A stretch of DNA of 64,000 nucleotides. It comes from Methanoregulaceae archaeon. Its GTDB lineage: Bacteria > Armatimonadota > Fimbriimonadia > Fimbriimonadales > Fimbriimonadaceae. This document shows, piece by piece, positions 55,566 through 63,417 of this stretch; the first letter of the stretch is position 1; the number at the start of each line of letters is the position of its first letter. The notes under the pieces were generated by a model. That model was not told the origin of the DNA. It made no database searches and worked only from the letters and a program-made list of their open reading frames with translations. The stretch covers positions 62,001-126,000 of the forward strand of contig JADZEW010000021.1 of the NCBI GenBank assembly GCA_020850325.1, in the 5' to 3' direction. A program made the position numbers and the translations under genes.

Positions 55566-57884
55566 ATGCGAACGGTCGGGAACCGCCTCGATAACCTGCA
55601 AACCCTGCGAATGGCGAACCTCGACGGTGCCTTCGCAACCGCGTTCGCCTCGCTCGTCACCGGCGCGTTCATCGCCGGTTACATCACCTCGATTGGCGGG
55701 TCGGACACGTGGGTCCAGCTTGTTTCCGCCGTTCCCGCGTTGTTGGGCTTGCTTCAGATTCCCGGAGCGATCTGGGGCCGGCGATTCACTAGCTACAAGC
55801 GGTTCGTGCTCCCCGGAGGACTGTTGTGGCGGCTCCTGTATGTGCCGCTGGTTATCCTGCCCTTCCTGCCGTTCCCCGACCCCGTGAAGCTGGTGGTGGT
55901 GGTCACGTGCGCGTCGCTCGCGGCGGCGTCCGTGCTGCTGGTCCAGCCCATCTACAGCGAGTGGTTGGCCGAGTTGGTGCCCTCTACATCACGCGGCTTC
56001 TTCTTTTCGCGCCGAAACGCGATTGCCACCGCGGTTGGCGCGGTGGCTGGCCTCCTCGGCGCGTTCATTCTCGATGCGTTCAAGGCTGGGGGCGATCAGA
56101 ACACGGGATTCGCGGTGGTCTTTGGATTCGGCGTGCTGTGCGCGATGGTGAGTTTCGCATTCTTCGCGCGGATGCATGACGCCCCCCGTCTGAACCCCGA
56201 ACGGCGCAGTCTGGGCGAAGGTCTCCGCGCCCTCAAAAACCCGTTCGTCGATCGTAACTTTCGTGGCGTGCTCCTCTTTCTCGCGCTATTCATAACCGGG
56301 CAAGCATTTGCGGGCAACCTGTTCGCCGCGTTTGCGATCAAGAGCCTCGAACTGCCCTACACGATCATCCAGTGGGCGGGCGTCATGCACGCCCTCGGAA
56401 ATGTGATCTCGGCGAAGTTCTGGGGGTTCCTCGCCGATAAGTACGGCAACAAGCCGGTGCTGACCCTGGTGGGCTTCGGCCTGTCGCTGACCCCGATGAT
56501 GTGGCTGTTCTGCGAGCCGAACCAGGACATGCGGAATGCCCTCATCCTGCTGCCGACCCACGTGCTCGTCGGAGCAACCTGGGCTGGGGTGGCGCTATGC
56601 CAGTTCAACATTTTGCTCGCGACGGCCCGTCCTGAGGATCGCGCGAACTACCTAAGCGTGGCGCTCACCGTGCAGTCGATCTGCGGCTTCATCGCCCCGT
56701 TGCTCGGTGCGCAGGTGCTGTACCTGTTCGCGCGCGGGATGGACGCCGCATCCGCCTACAAGGCGGTGTTCATCGTCACCATGGGCCTGCGCTTCGTCAG
56801 CATGTTCTTCCTGATCCGAGTCCGCGAGGAGGGGGCGAAGGAAGTGCGGAGTGCCCTGAAGGACCTGCGCCGCATTACTCCGCGCGGCATGCGCGCCATG
56901 CGGGACCTCTCGAAGAGCCGCGACGAGGGAACGCGTCAGCAAGCGATCGCCGATCTGGCCTCGCACGGATACACTTTGGCCGGCGACGAAGTTGTCAAGG
57001 CCCTGCACGACCCTTCGCCCCGGGTGCGCCGACAAGCCGCACAGGCGTTGGCGCAGCTTCGCACCCCCGAAGCGACCCAAGCGCTTCTTCATCAGCTGGA
57101 GGAACACCCGGATCTTACTGAGGAAGAGACCGTCGAGGCCTTGGGCCAAATCGGAGACCGAGCGGCAGTTCCGGCGCTGATTCGCATGCTGCAGAGTCCG
57201 CGCTCAATGCTGCGCCGCGCCTCTGCACGCGCCCTGGGCCGCATCGGCGACCCGGCAGCAATCGAGGCGTTGAAGCAAGCTACAGAGGAAAAGGGCGATC
57301 CCGATCTCCGCCGCGCTTCGGTGCAGGCGTTGCGTGTTCTCGGAGCGACTGAGGCCGACCAGCAGATTGCCGACGCGCTATTCGACCCGTTCCCATCGGT
57401 TCGCATCGCCGCCGCTGAAGCGGTGAGCGAACTAGAACTGGAGTCTGCGCTCCCCTACGTCAGGCAGTCGCTGAGCTATTACCAAGATGAGGCCGAGAGC
57501 GAGGTGGCCTATGCGCTCGGGGTCATCGGCTCACGCGAAGATCTGCCGCTGATTCTCCGCGAAGCGCAACGGTGCGTGAGCATCACCACGCGCCGGCGAT
57601 GTCTGCTCGGAGTCGCGCGGCTGCTCGGCATCGAAAGCGAGGTTTACCGGCTGCTCCTGGCGGAGGGGATGGCGCGCGACACGGCGATCATGCAGCTTGC
57701 CAAGCCCCTCATGAAGGGTAACAAGCGGCTGCGCGATGCGCTGGCCCTCTTTAGCGCGGGGGACGAGGAGGCGGCGCTACGCCAACTGTCGCCCAATCGC
57801 AGGTACCCCGAGTTGGACGAGCTGGCCGAGTATCCATCCGAAGAGCTGTTCTTGGTGGCGGTAGCGCTGCTGGCAAAAGAATAG
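55566..57884 (+). CDS. MFS transporter fused to HEAT repeats
   Basis: A 772-residue protein. About residues 15-420 form the 12 helices of a major facilitator, with the motif GFLADKYGNKPVL between helices. From about 440 to 720 there is an array of HEAT-type repeats recognisable by PRVRRQAAQALAQL, LRRASARALGRIGDPAA and VRIAAAEAVSELE. The C-terminal array is predicted to be cytosolic and may bind a protein partner or ligand. AAGGA lies before the ATG. It sits 44 bases after the second dehydrogenase, so it may import their substrate. Confidence 0.88.
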   Translation: MRTVGNRLDNLQTLRMANLDGAFATAFASLVTGAFIAGYITSIGGSDTWVQLVSAVPALLGLLQIPGAIWGRRFTSYKRFVLPGGLLWRLLYVPLVILPFLPFPDPVKLVVVVTCASLAAASVLLVQPIYSEWLAELVPSTSRGFFFSRRNAIATAVGAVAGLLGAFILDAFKAGGDQNTGFAVVFGFGVLCAMVSFAFFARMHDAPRLNPERRSLGEGLRALKNPFVDRNFRGVLLFLALFITGQAFAGNLFAAFAIKSLELPYTIIQWAGVMHALGNVISAKFWGFLADKYGNKPVLTLVGFGLSLTPMMWLFCEPNQDMRNALILLPTHVLVGATWAGVALCQFNILLATARPEDRANYLSVALTVQSICGFIAPLLGAQVLYLFARGMDAASAYKAVFIVTMGLRFVSMFFLIRVREEGAKEVRSALKDLRRITPRGMRAMRDLSKSRDEGTRQQAIADLASHGYTLAGDEVVKALHDPSPRVRRQAAQALAQLRTPEATQALLHQLEEHPDLTEEETVEALGQIGDRAAVPALIRMLQSPRSMLRRASARALGRIGDPAAIEALKQATEEKGDPDLRRASVQALRVLGATEADQQIADALFDPFPSVRIAAAEAVSELELESALPYVRQSLSYYQDEAESEVAYALGVIGSREDLPLILREAQRCVSITTRRRCLLGVARLLGIESEVYRLLLAEGMARDTAIMQLAKPLMKGNKRLRDALALFSAGDEEAALRQLSPNRRYPELDELAEYPSEELFLVAVALLAKE

Positions 57885-57912
57885 GCCCCCGATGCGGAAG
57901 CATCGAGGGCCT
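57885..57912. terminator. Bidirectional terminator between convergent genes
   Basis: GGCCCCCGATGC and GCATCGAGGGCC form a 12-bp stem with one mismatch around a GGAA tetraloop, directly after the MFS-HEAT stop and before the end of the PEP-CTERM gene. Confidence 0.75.
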
Positions 57913-57930
57913 TCGTGGAGAAGGAGCCGA

Positions 57931-58524
57931 TTAGCGGCGACGTCGTCGGAGCAGCGCGGCGACGCCAAGACCGACCACGGCCATCGTGGCGGGCTCGGGC
58001 ACCGGAGTGAACTCCTGACGCACGTAGTCGATCCGGGCAAAGGAGTTGCTGCCACCGGTTAGGATGAACAAAAGGTCCTTCTGAGCCTGACCCATCGTTA
58101 CCGGCTGGCTGAACGTGTAGGTCGCACTGTAGTTGAACAGGAGGTCGTTGACGCCCCCGTTCGTTACCGTAAACTCGACCAGACCATTGGCAACTTCTAC
58201 CGGGGTGGACGACATGTCGAACACCTTCTCGCTGCCGATGCCCTCGATCACGCTACCGCTGCCCAGCCGGCCGCCGATATCGATCCGTACGGCGGTAAAT
58301 GCCGGGACCGGATTGGAGTCGAAATCGAACACCCAAGCAAGGTCGCCGACCGGCAAGTTGGCCGTCAGGTTGAATCCGGTAAGGTTCGCGGTATAGCTGT
58401 TGCCAGCAGTCACGAAGTTTGCGGTAGCACCAACCGTATTCGCGAACGACACGGTATTGAAGGTCTGCGCATGCGAGGCCACGGCAAAGGTGGACAGCGC
58501 CAGCAAGGTTAGAGTTCGTTTCAT
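57931..58524 (-). CDS. PEP-CTERM surface protein
   Basis: A 197-residue exported protein: signal peptide at residues 1-19 (TLTLLALSTFAVASHAQ), a beta-rich body, and a C-terminal sorting tail with PVPEPATMAVVGLGVAALL and a run of Arg. PEP-CTERM tails are cut by exosortase during export to the cell surface. AAAGGAGGTCAAGCG before the ATG is a strong ribosome binding site lying within the end of the upstream gene. The start overlaps the stop of the other PEP-CTERM gene by four bases. Confidence 0.9.
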   Translation of the reverse strand: MKRTLTLLALSTFAVASHAQTFNTVSFANTVGATANFVTAGNSYTANLTGFNLTANLPVGDLAWVFDFDSNPVPAFTAVRIDIGGRLGSGSVIEGIGSEKVFDMSSTPVEVANGLVEFTVTNGGVNDLLFNYSATYTFSQPVTMGQAQKDLLFILTGGSNSFARIDYVRQEFTPVPEPATMAVVGLGVAALLRRRRR

Positions 58525-59093
58525 CGCTTGACCTCCTTTCGTCGTCGCGCGGCCAAGGCCGTGAGGCCGAAGGCGACCGCTGCCATCGTTGCGGGCTCGG
58601 GCACGGCTTCCGCGTACGAGACACTATAGAGACTAACCGTGTTCACCGAGTTCGCGGCGATGCCCGTCAAGTCGATGGTCGTCGTGACGTCGTAAAACGT
58701 CTTGGTCCCCGAAAGAGCGATATTGGTCTGGCTGGGGAGCGAGATCAGACTCGAACCCGAGGTCACCGAATAAAGGTGGCTCTCAAGGCCGCCGTTCGAA
58801 TGATCGACTTGGATATCGACCGTCCCGTTCCGGCTGTTGCCCACGGGGAACATGTCGAAACCGGTCAAGAAGTTGCCGGGCGTTGCGTCGACGCGGTAGT
58901 CGATCTGTAGAGTTTGGAATCCGATGCCCACCAAGAAATGGTTGGGAATCGTAAAGGTGATTCCATTCGGACCAAACGGAGTGCCAGAAGCAGGCAAGTT
59001 GTTGATCAGAATGTTTGAAAATGTGATTGCGTAGGCTCCTGATACGGGAATCATCATCCCGAGCATCAGCAGTCCTAACTTTGTTGGTTTCAT
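58521..59093 (-). CDS. PEP-CTERM surface protein
   Basis: A 190-residue exported protein with a signal peptide (LGLLMLGMMIPVSGAYA), a beta-rich body and the C-terminal tail AVPEPATMAAVAFGLTALAARRRK. It is the first gene of a two-gene operon, coupled to the second PEP-CTERM gene by an ATGA overlap. GGAGAG precedes the ATG. The two proteins differ in sequence, so they are not a recent duplication. No exosortase gene is in this window. Confidence 0.9.
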   Translation of the reverse strand: MKPTKLGLLMLGMMIPVSGAYAITFSNILINNLPASGTPFGPNGITFTIPNHFLVGIGFQTLQIDYRVDATPGNFLTGFDMFPVGNSRNGTVDIQVDHSNGGLESHLYSVTSGSSLISLPSQTNIALSGTKTFYDVTTTIDLTGIAANSVNTVSLYSVSYAEAVPEPATMAAVAFGLTALAARRRKEVKR

Positions 59094-59134
59094 GCGCTCT
59101 CCACCGTCCGTCAGCCACTTGACTGACTCTTCTC

Positions 59135-59162
59135 AGTATAGCCGGATCTGTGCCAAGTTCAA
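59135..59162 (-). promoter_or_regulatory. Promoter of the PEP-CTERM operon
   Basis: On the minus strand TTGAAC and TATACT are separated by 16 bases. The predicted +1 near 59128 gives a leader of about 35 bases containing a GTCAG/CTGAC inverted repeat and a GGAGAG ribosome binding site. Confidence 0.6.
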
Positions 59163-59204
59163 ATGAACTTAACAAAACCCGGTAAATTTACGCACCCGTG
59201 GGGG

Positions 59205-59834
59205 CTAGAAAGCCATGCCAGCGTAGTCGCGGATCAAACCCACGATTCGTCCGAGAACCCTCGCCTCTTCCGGATTGACGATGATCGGATCGTACGCGGC
59301 GTTGGCGGGCATGAGCCGGATAGCGTCCCGGTCGAAGTGAATCCGCTTGACCGTAGCTTCTTCGCCGACCAGGATCGCTACGAGGTCGCCGTGGGAGGCG
59401 TTGGGCTGGGGCTTGACCAGCACGAGATCGCGGGGCATGATCCCCTCTCCGGTCATCGAGTCGCCTTTGACGCGAAGGAGGAACGCTCCCTCGATGTTCC
59501 GCACCATCTCAGAAGGCACTGGAATCAAATCCTCCACGCTTTCTTGCGCCAGAATCGGTTGTCCAGCCGCGATGCTTCCCAGCAAAGGAATAAGAGTTGC
59601 CTTGCTCGACGACTGAAAACTTGGGTGAGTGACCTTAATCGAGCGAGGTGTGTTCGATCGCTCGATGAATCCCTTCCGCTCGAGGGCGTCCAAGTGGACG
59701 GTGACGCCGCGAAGTGAGCCGATCGCGAAGTGGCTGCCGATTTCGCGGATTGAAGGCGGGTAGCCCTCGCGCTGCACATAATCCATCACAAACTGCAAAA
59801 TCGCCTGTTGGCGTTTGGTCATTCCTTTGGCCAT
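59205..59834 (-). CDS. lexA: LexA-type SOS repressor
   Basis: A 209-residue SOS repressor. The N-terminal winged helix (about 5-65) recognises DNA. The S24 domain has the self-cleavage bond A90-G91 (GSIAAGQPIL), nucleophile S126 (KGDSMTGEG) and lysine K163 (EATVKRIH). RecA-stimulated cleavage would relieve repression. I start at ATG 59834; an ATG four codons later (MTKRQQ) is possible. The frame upstream crosses the promoter. The specific target box of this lineage is not known to me. Confidence 0.94.
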   Translation of the reverse strand: MAKGMTKRQQAILQFVMDYVQREGYPPSIREIGSHFAIGSLRGVTVHLDALERKGFIERSNTPRSIKVTHPSFQSSSKATLIPLLGSIAAGQPILAQESVEDLIPVPSEMVRNIEGAFLLRVKGDSMTGEGIMPRDLVLVKPQPNASHGDLVAILVGEEATVKRIHFDRDAIRLMPANAAYDPIIVNPEEARVLGRIVGLIRDYAGMAF

Positions 59835-59845
59835 CGGTTCACCCC

Positions 59846-59868
59846 GTGTACGTAGACGGATTATACAC
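59846..59868 (-). promoter_or_regulatory. lexA promoter with operator-like palindrome
   Basis: TATAAT (59860-59865, minus strand) lies inside GTGTA-N13-TACAC, and GTAGAC/GTCTAC arms lie at 59852-59857 and 59876-59881. This could be the site where LexA represses its own gene. The predicted leader is about 19 bases with GGGGTG before the ATG. Confidence 0.5.
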
Positions 59869-59977
59869 GCACTTTGTCTACTGATTACGCACAAAGCGAA
59901 ACATAAACGGAATCCGTGAGCCCGCTGTGCCATACTCTCCCAAGCCCAATAGGGCGTTCTTTTGAGGTGTATGGACA

Positions 59978-61705
59978 GTGTCGGTCTCTAAGTTTCGCGA
60001 CATGATGGAATCGAAAGGCTGTCAGGCCATCGTTTTCCTCATTTTGTTGGCCCTGGCGGTCTCCATGATCTTCTCGACTTGCGGCCCGCGGGCGGCTTCC
60101 GGTCCAGAACTCAATCCGGAAGCGTCGGCCATTGCCCGAGTGGGCAAGTTCCCGGTCACCGAAGAAATGGTCTTCAACATGGCGGAGCAGACGTTGAGTC
60201 AGTTCCGCCAGATGCTGGGTGGCCAGGTACCGCCTCCGCTGGTCGCCCAGTACACCGGAAATGCGGTCGAGCAGCAGATCAACGCTGGCCTGCTGATCGA
60301 ACTCTGCAATCGCGAAGGCGTTGCGCTCGACGATGGGTCGGTCATGCGAGCCGTCGGCACGATGCTGGATGAAGAGATCGCCCGCAACAAGGAGAAGCTG
60401 GTCGCGGAGAAGAAGGTTGCGGCCGATGCCTCGCCGACCGTGGCCGATGCCGCCTACAAGACCGAGTTCGGAGATGACCCCAAGGCGTACCGCGAGAAGG
60501 TCATCAAGCAGATCGAGGATGCACTGAAGGTGCCCGCCCAGCGCAATCAGATCCTGGTTTCCGCGGCCAACACCTTGCTGATGGAGAAGTTCAGCAACGC
60601 CGCCGCGGTAAGCGATGAGGCGGTCAAGGCGTTCTACGACCTCTACATGTGCAAGCGCATCTTCCTGAAGGACGATATGCACCCGGGTGAGGACCTGATC
60701 AAGAAGGCCGAAGACATCATGGCCGAGATCAAGGGTGGCCTCAAGTTCGAGGACGCCATGGTTAAGTACACCGACGACACTCCTGGCCCGAACAAGCCGA
60801 AGAGCGACAATGAGTTCCAGGTCGACGGTAAGACGATCGCGTTGAACGCCTCCTACGGCCCGATTGCCAAGCAAACTCCGGGCGTGGTCTCAGGTCCGTA
60901 CTCGCTGGGCGATGGCGGTGTTTCAATTGTCCGCCTCGACACCAAAGTCAGCCAGTTGCCGCCTGATTTCGAGGCGAAGAAGGTGACCTACAAGAAAGAC
61001 TTCCAGCGCGACAGTGCCGCGGGCACACTGCAGGAGAAGCTGAAGGGTCTGAAGGAGCAACAGGGCTTGGTCAGGTGGGAGAGTCCGGCCTACGAAGTGC
61101 TCTTCGATCTCACCGTGTTCGCCCAGGGAGAGGAATCGCGCAAGATGAGCCCCGCCGATCGCAAGGTCAGGTACGAGGAGTTCATGAAGCGTGCCCAAGC
61201 GGCGGCCGACGATCCCATGGGACTCCGAGCCGCTCCGTTGGCGCGGTTCTGGGCCTTCAACCAGATCTGGACTGACTCCAGCGATGCCGACAAAGCGAAG
61301 CTGACGGACCAACGAATCGAGGTGCTCGAGGAAGTGCTCCAGCAGAATGAGAGCGCAGACCTTCGCCTTGAACTCACGGACCTCTACGCGAGCCAGAAGG
61401 ACGGCGCTCGTGTGGCCGACAACCTGGAGTTAGCCGCCATGTCGATTGCCAGCGACTTCGAGGAGAACGGCCAACGCCGGTACACCGAGATTCAGGCGAA
61501 GCTGCTGAAGTTCAAACAGAACAACGTGCTGAACGCGGAGCAAGAGGCGAAGATTCGCAAGGTGCTCGACCAATGGGCGATCGATAAGCGCGACAAGGAT
61601 AAGTTCGACGAAGAGCAGCGCAAGGCGGAGGAGCAGGCCCGCAAGGAAGCTGAGGCCGCCGAGAAGGCCGAGAAAGACAAGCCTCTACAGCCGGCTCCTA
61701 AGTAG
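59978..61705 (+). CDS. SurA/PpiC-like periplasmic foldase
   Basis: A 575-residue protein with one N-terminal anchor helix (about 17-34). A SurA-N-like helical chaperone part covers about 50-240. A parvulin-like peptidyl-prolyl isomerase segment follows (about 225-325), including PGVVSGPYSLGDGGVSIVRL. The C-terminal helical part, with TPR-like stretches, ends in a long Lys/Glu/Ala-rich coiled tail. It probably assists folding of exported proteins. The start is GTG at 59978, with GAGGTG upstream. The stop is two bases before rsmI, so the two form an operon. Confidence 0.8.
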   Translation: MSVSKFRDMMESKGCQAIVFLILLALAVSMIFSTCGPRAASGPELNPEASAIARVGKFPVTEEMVFNMAEQTLSQFRQMLGGQVPPPLVAQYTGNAVEQQINAGLLIELCNREGVALDDGSVMRAVGTMLDEEIARNKEKLVAEKKVAADASPTVADAAYKTEFGDDPKAYREKVIKQIEDALKVPAQRNQILVSAANTLLMEKFSNAAAVSDEAVKAFYDLYMCKRIFLKDDMHPGEDLIKKAEDIMAEIKGGLKFEDAMVKYTDDTPGPNKPKSDNEFQVDGKTIALNASYGPIAKQTPGVVSGPYSLGDGGVSIVRLDTKVSQLPPDFEAKKVTYKKDFQRDSAAGTLQEKLKGLKEQQGLVRWESPAYEVLFDLTVFAQGEESRKMSPADRKVRYEEFMKRAQAAADDPMGLRAAPLARFWAFNQIWTDSSDADKAKLTDQRIEVLEEVLQQNESADLRLELTDLYASQKDGARVADNLELAAMSIASDFEENGQRRYTEIQAKLLKFKQNNVLNAEQEAKIRKVLDQWAIDKRDKDKFDEEQRKAEEQARKEAEAAEKAEKDKPLQPAPK

Positions 61706-61707
61706 CT

Positions 61708-62412
61708 ATGGCGGGAAAGATCGTCCTGGTCGCCACACCGATCGGCAACTTGGGCGATCTTTCCCCTCGCGCCGTGGAGGCGCTGACCTCGGCTCAGATT
61801 TGGCTGGTCGAGGATAGCCGAGTCAGCGGCAAGCTTCAGTCCGTGCTGAATCTTCGGCGCCCGATGCGTGTACTGAACGAGCACACGACCGATGGGAAGA
61901 TTGGCTCCTACCTCGAGGAGATTGGCGATCAGACAGCGGCCGTTCTCTCGGATGGCGGGGCACCAGGCATTTCTGACCCTGGAGCAAGGCTTGTCGATCT
62001 TGCGGCGGATGCAGGCTTTGAGATCGATGCCATCCCCGGGCCAAGTGCCGTCACCACCGCCCTGATGCTGAGTGGGTTCTATGCCCAGCGGTTTGCGTTT
62101 CTCGGCTTTCTGCCTCGGAAGCCCGGGGCGATCCGCTCCGAACTAATGCCCTTTGCGGAATCCCCAATGACCCTTGTGCTGTTCGAATCCCCGTTTCGGG
62201 TGGCCTCATTATTGAAGCTAGCCAGTGAGGTTTTGGGTGATCGACGATTTGCTTTGTGCCGCGAAATGACGAAGTTTCACCAGGAGATCATCCGGGGCCA
62301 CCTACTTTCGGATGAAGAAAGCAGGAAGCTTCCGACCAAAGGGGAGTATTGCATCGTCATAGAAGGAAAGAGGCGGGGGTTGCGTACCGACAATTCGGAT
62401 GTGCTAGAATGA
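61708..62412 (+). CDS. rsmI: 16S rRNA (cytidine1402-2'-O)-methyltransferase
   Basis: A 234-residue tetrapyrrole-methylase-fold enzyme that methylates the ribose of C1402 in 16S rRNA. Markers are LVATPIGNLGDLSPRAVEAL at the N-terminus, VLSDGGAPGISDPGARLV and GFLPRKPG. The length is slightly shorter than E. coli RsmI because the C-terminal accessory part is reduced. It starts two bases after the foldase gene. Confidence 0.93.
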   Translation: MAGKIVLVATPIGNLGDLSPRAVEALTSAQIWLVEDSRVSGKLQSVLNLRRPMRVLNEHTTDGKIGSYLEEIGDQTAAVLSDGGAPGISDPGARLVDLAADAGFEIDAIPGPSAVTTALMLSGFYAQRFAFLGFLPRKPGAIRSELMPFAESPMTLVLFESPFRVASLLKLASEVLGDRRFALCREMTKFHQEIIRGHLLSDEESRKLPTKGEYCIVIEGKRRGLRTDNSDVLE

Positions 62413-62461
62413 CTTGCTGCCGGGCGGCTCTTTTTAGCGCTAGGCACGGGCTGGGTTGGAA

Positions 62462-63406
62462 ATGAGACTGGTAAAGCTAGGATTGCTACTAGGGCTAACC
62501 CTATTGATGGGGGTGGTGTCAATCGCCCAAACCCTCACCCAATATCGGCTGCGTCCGCTGGATGAAATCCAGATCACGGTTTACAACGAAGCGCAGATCA
62601 ATGCGATTTTGCCTGTCCTGCCGGACGGCCGCATTAGTGCGCCATTTGCGGGGCTCATTGAAGTCGCCGGCAAAACGACCGTTGAGGTTGAGGCGTTGCT
62701 GGTCGATATCTACAAGGAGCGCCTGAAGCTCCGGGATCCCAAGGTCTCGGTAGTTGTTATCCGGTACCGGCCCTTGCGCGCAAGCGTCAGTGGCATGGTC
62801 CTGAATGGCGGGACGTTCCCCGATCTTCGCCCTGGCGACACGCTGATCACGCTGTTGAGTCGTGGCGGGGGCGTGAACCCCGACCGCGCCGATTTGCGCC
62901 GCGCCACCCTGTCACGAGCCGGGTCGCGCGAGGTAATCCCGATCGATCTCCACTCCATGTTGTTCAAGAACGACATGTCGCAGAACTACGAGGTCGAGGA
63001 TGGCGATCTGCTGTACGTGCCGGAAGAAGTGATGAACCGCGTCCAGATTCAAGGCGCCATCGCGCAGCCAGGTCAGTATCCGTACAAGGAGCCGATGTAC
63101 CTGTCGGACCTTATCTCGATGGCTCGAGGCGAGATCCCCAACCGGACGAAGTTCTCGGAAGTCCTGATCATCCGCCGTAAAGCGGGCACCGACGACCAGC
63201 TCTTCCGCATCAAGGCGAACTACGTGAACTACGTGCGCAAGGGCGACCTGTCGCAAAACGTTCTGCTGATGCCGGGTGACCTGGTCTTCGTTCCGACGAC
63301 CAAGACTCCGGATTACAACCAGCTGGGCACGATCTTCAACACGCTGTTCGTGGTGGATCGCTTGCTGACCGGCGGTCTGTTTGGGTTCCGCTTGTTCGGG
63401 AACTAG
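62462..63406 (+). CDS. Polysaccharide export protein (Wza-like, SLBB domains)
   Basis: A 314-residue exported protein. Signal peptide MRLVKLGLLLGLTLLMGVVSIAQ, then the polysaccharide export domain (YRLRPLDEIQITVYNE, LPVLPDGRISAPFAGLIEV) and two SLBB repeats (SVSGMVLNGGTFPDLRPGDT and VQIQGAIAQPGQYPYKEP), as in Wza/BexD-type outer envelope polysaccharide channels. There is no lipobox. The start at ATG 62462 gives the normal signal peptide; TTG at 62456 would add two residues. The partner tyrosine kinase and polymerase genes are not in this window. Confidence 0.87.
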   Translation: MRLVKLGLLLGLTLLMGVVSIAQTLTQYRLRPLDEIQITVYNEAQINAILPVLPDGRISAPFAGLIEVAGKTTVEVEALLVDIYKERLKLRDPKVSVVVIRYRPLRASVSGMVLNGGTFPDLRPGDTLITLLSRGGGVNPDRADLRRATLSRAGSREVIPIDLHSMLFKNDMSQNYEVEDGDLLYVPEEVMNRVQIQGAIAQPGQYPYKEPMYLSDLISMARGEIPNRTKFSEVLIIRRKAGTDDQLFRIKANYVNYVRKGDLSQNVLLMPGDLVFVPTTKTPDYNQLGTIFNTLFVVDRLLTGGLFGFRLFGN

Positions 63407-63417
63407 TCGCCGACGCC

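Noticed and set aside
62413-62461. Terminator between rsmI and the polysaccharide export gene
   Set aside because: There is a short T-run (CTCTTTTTAG), but the GCC/GGC stem before it is only three bases.
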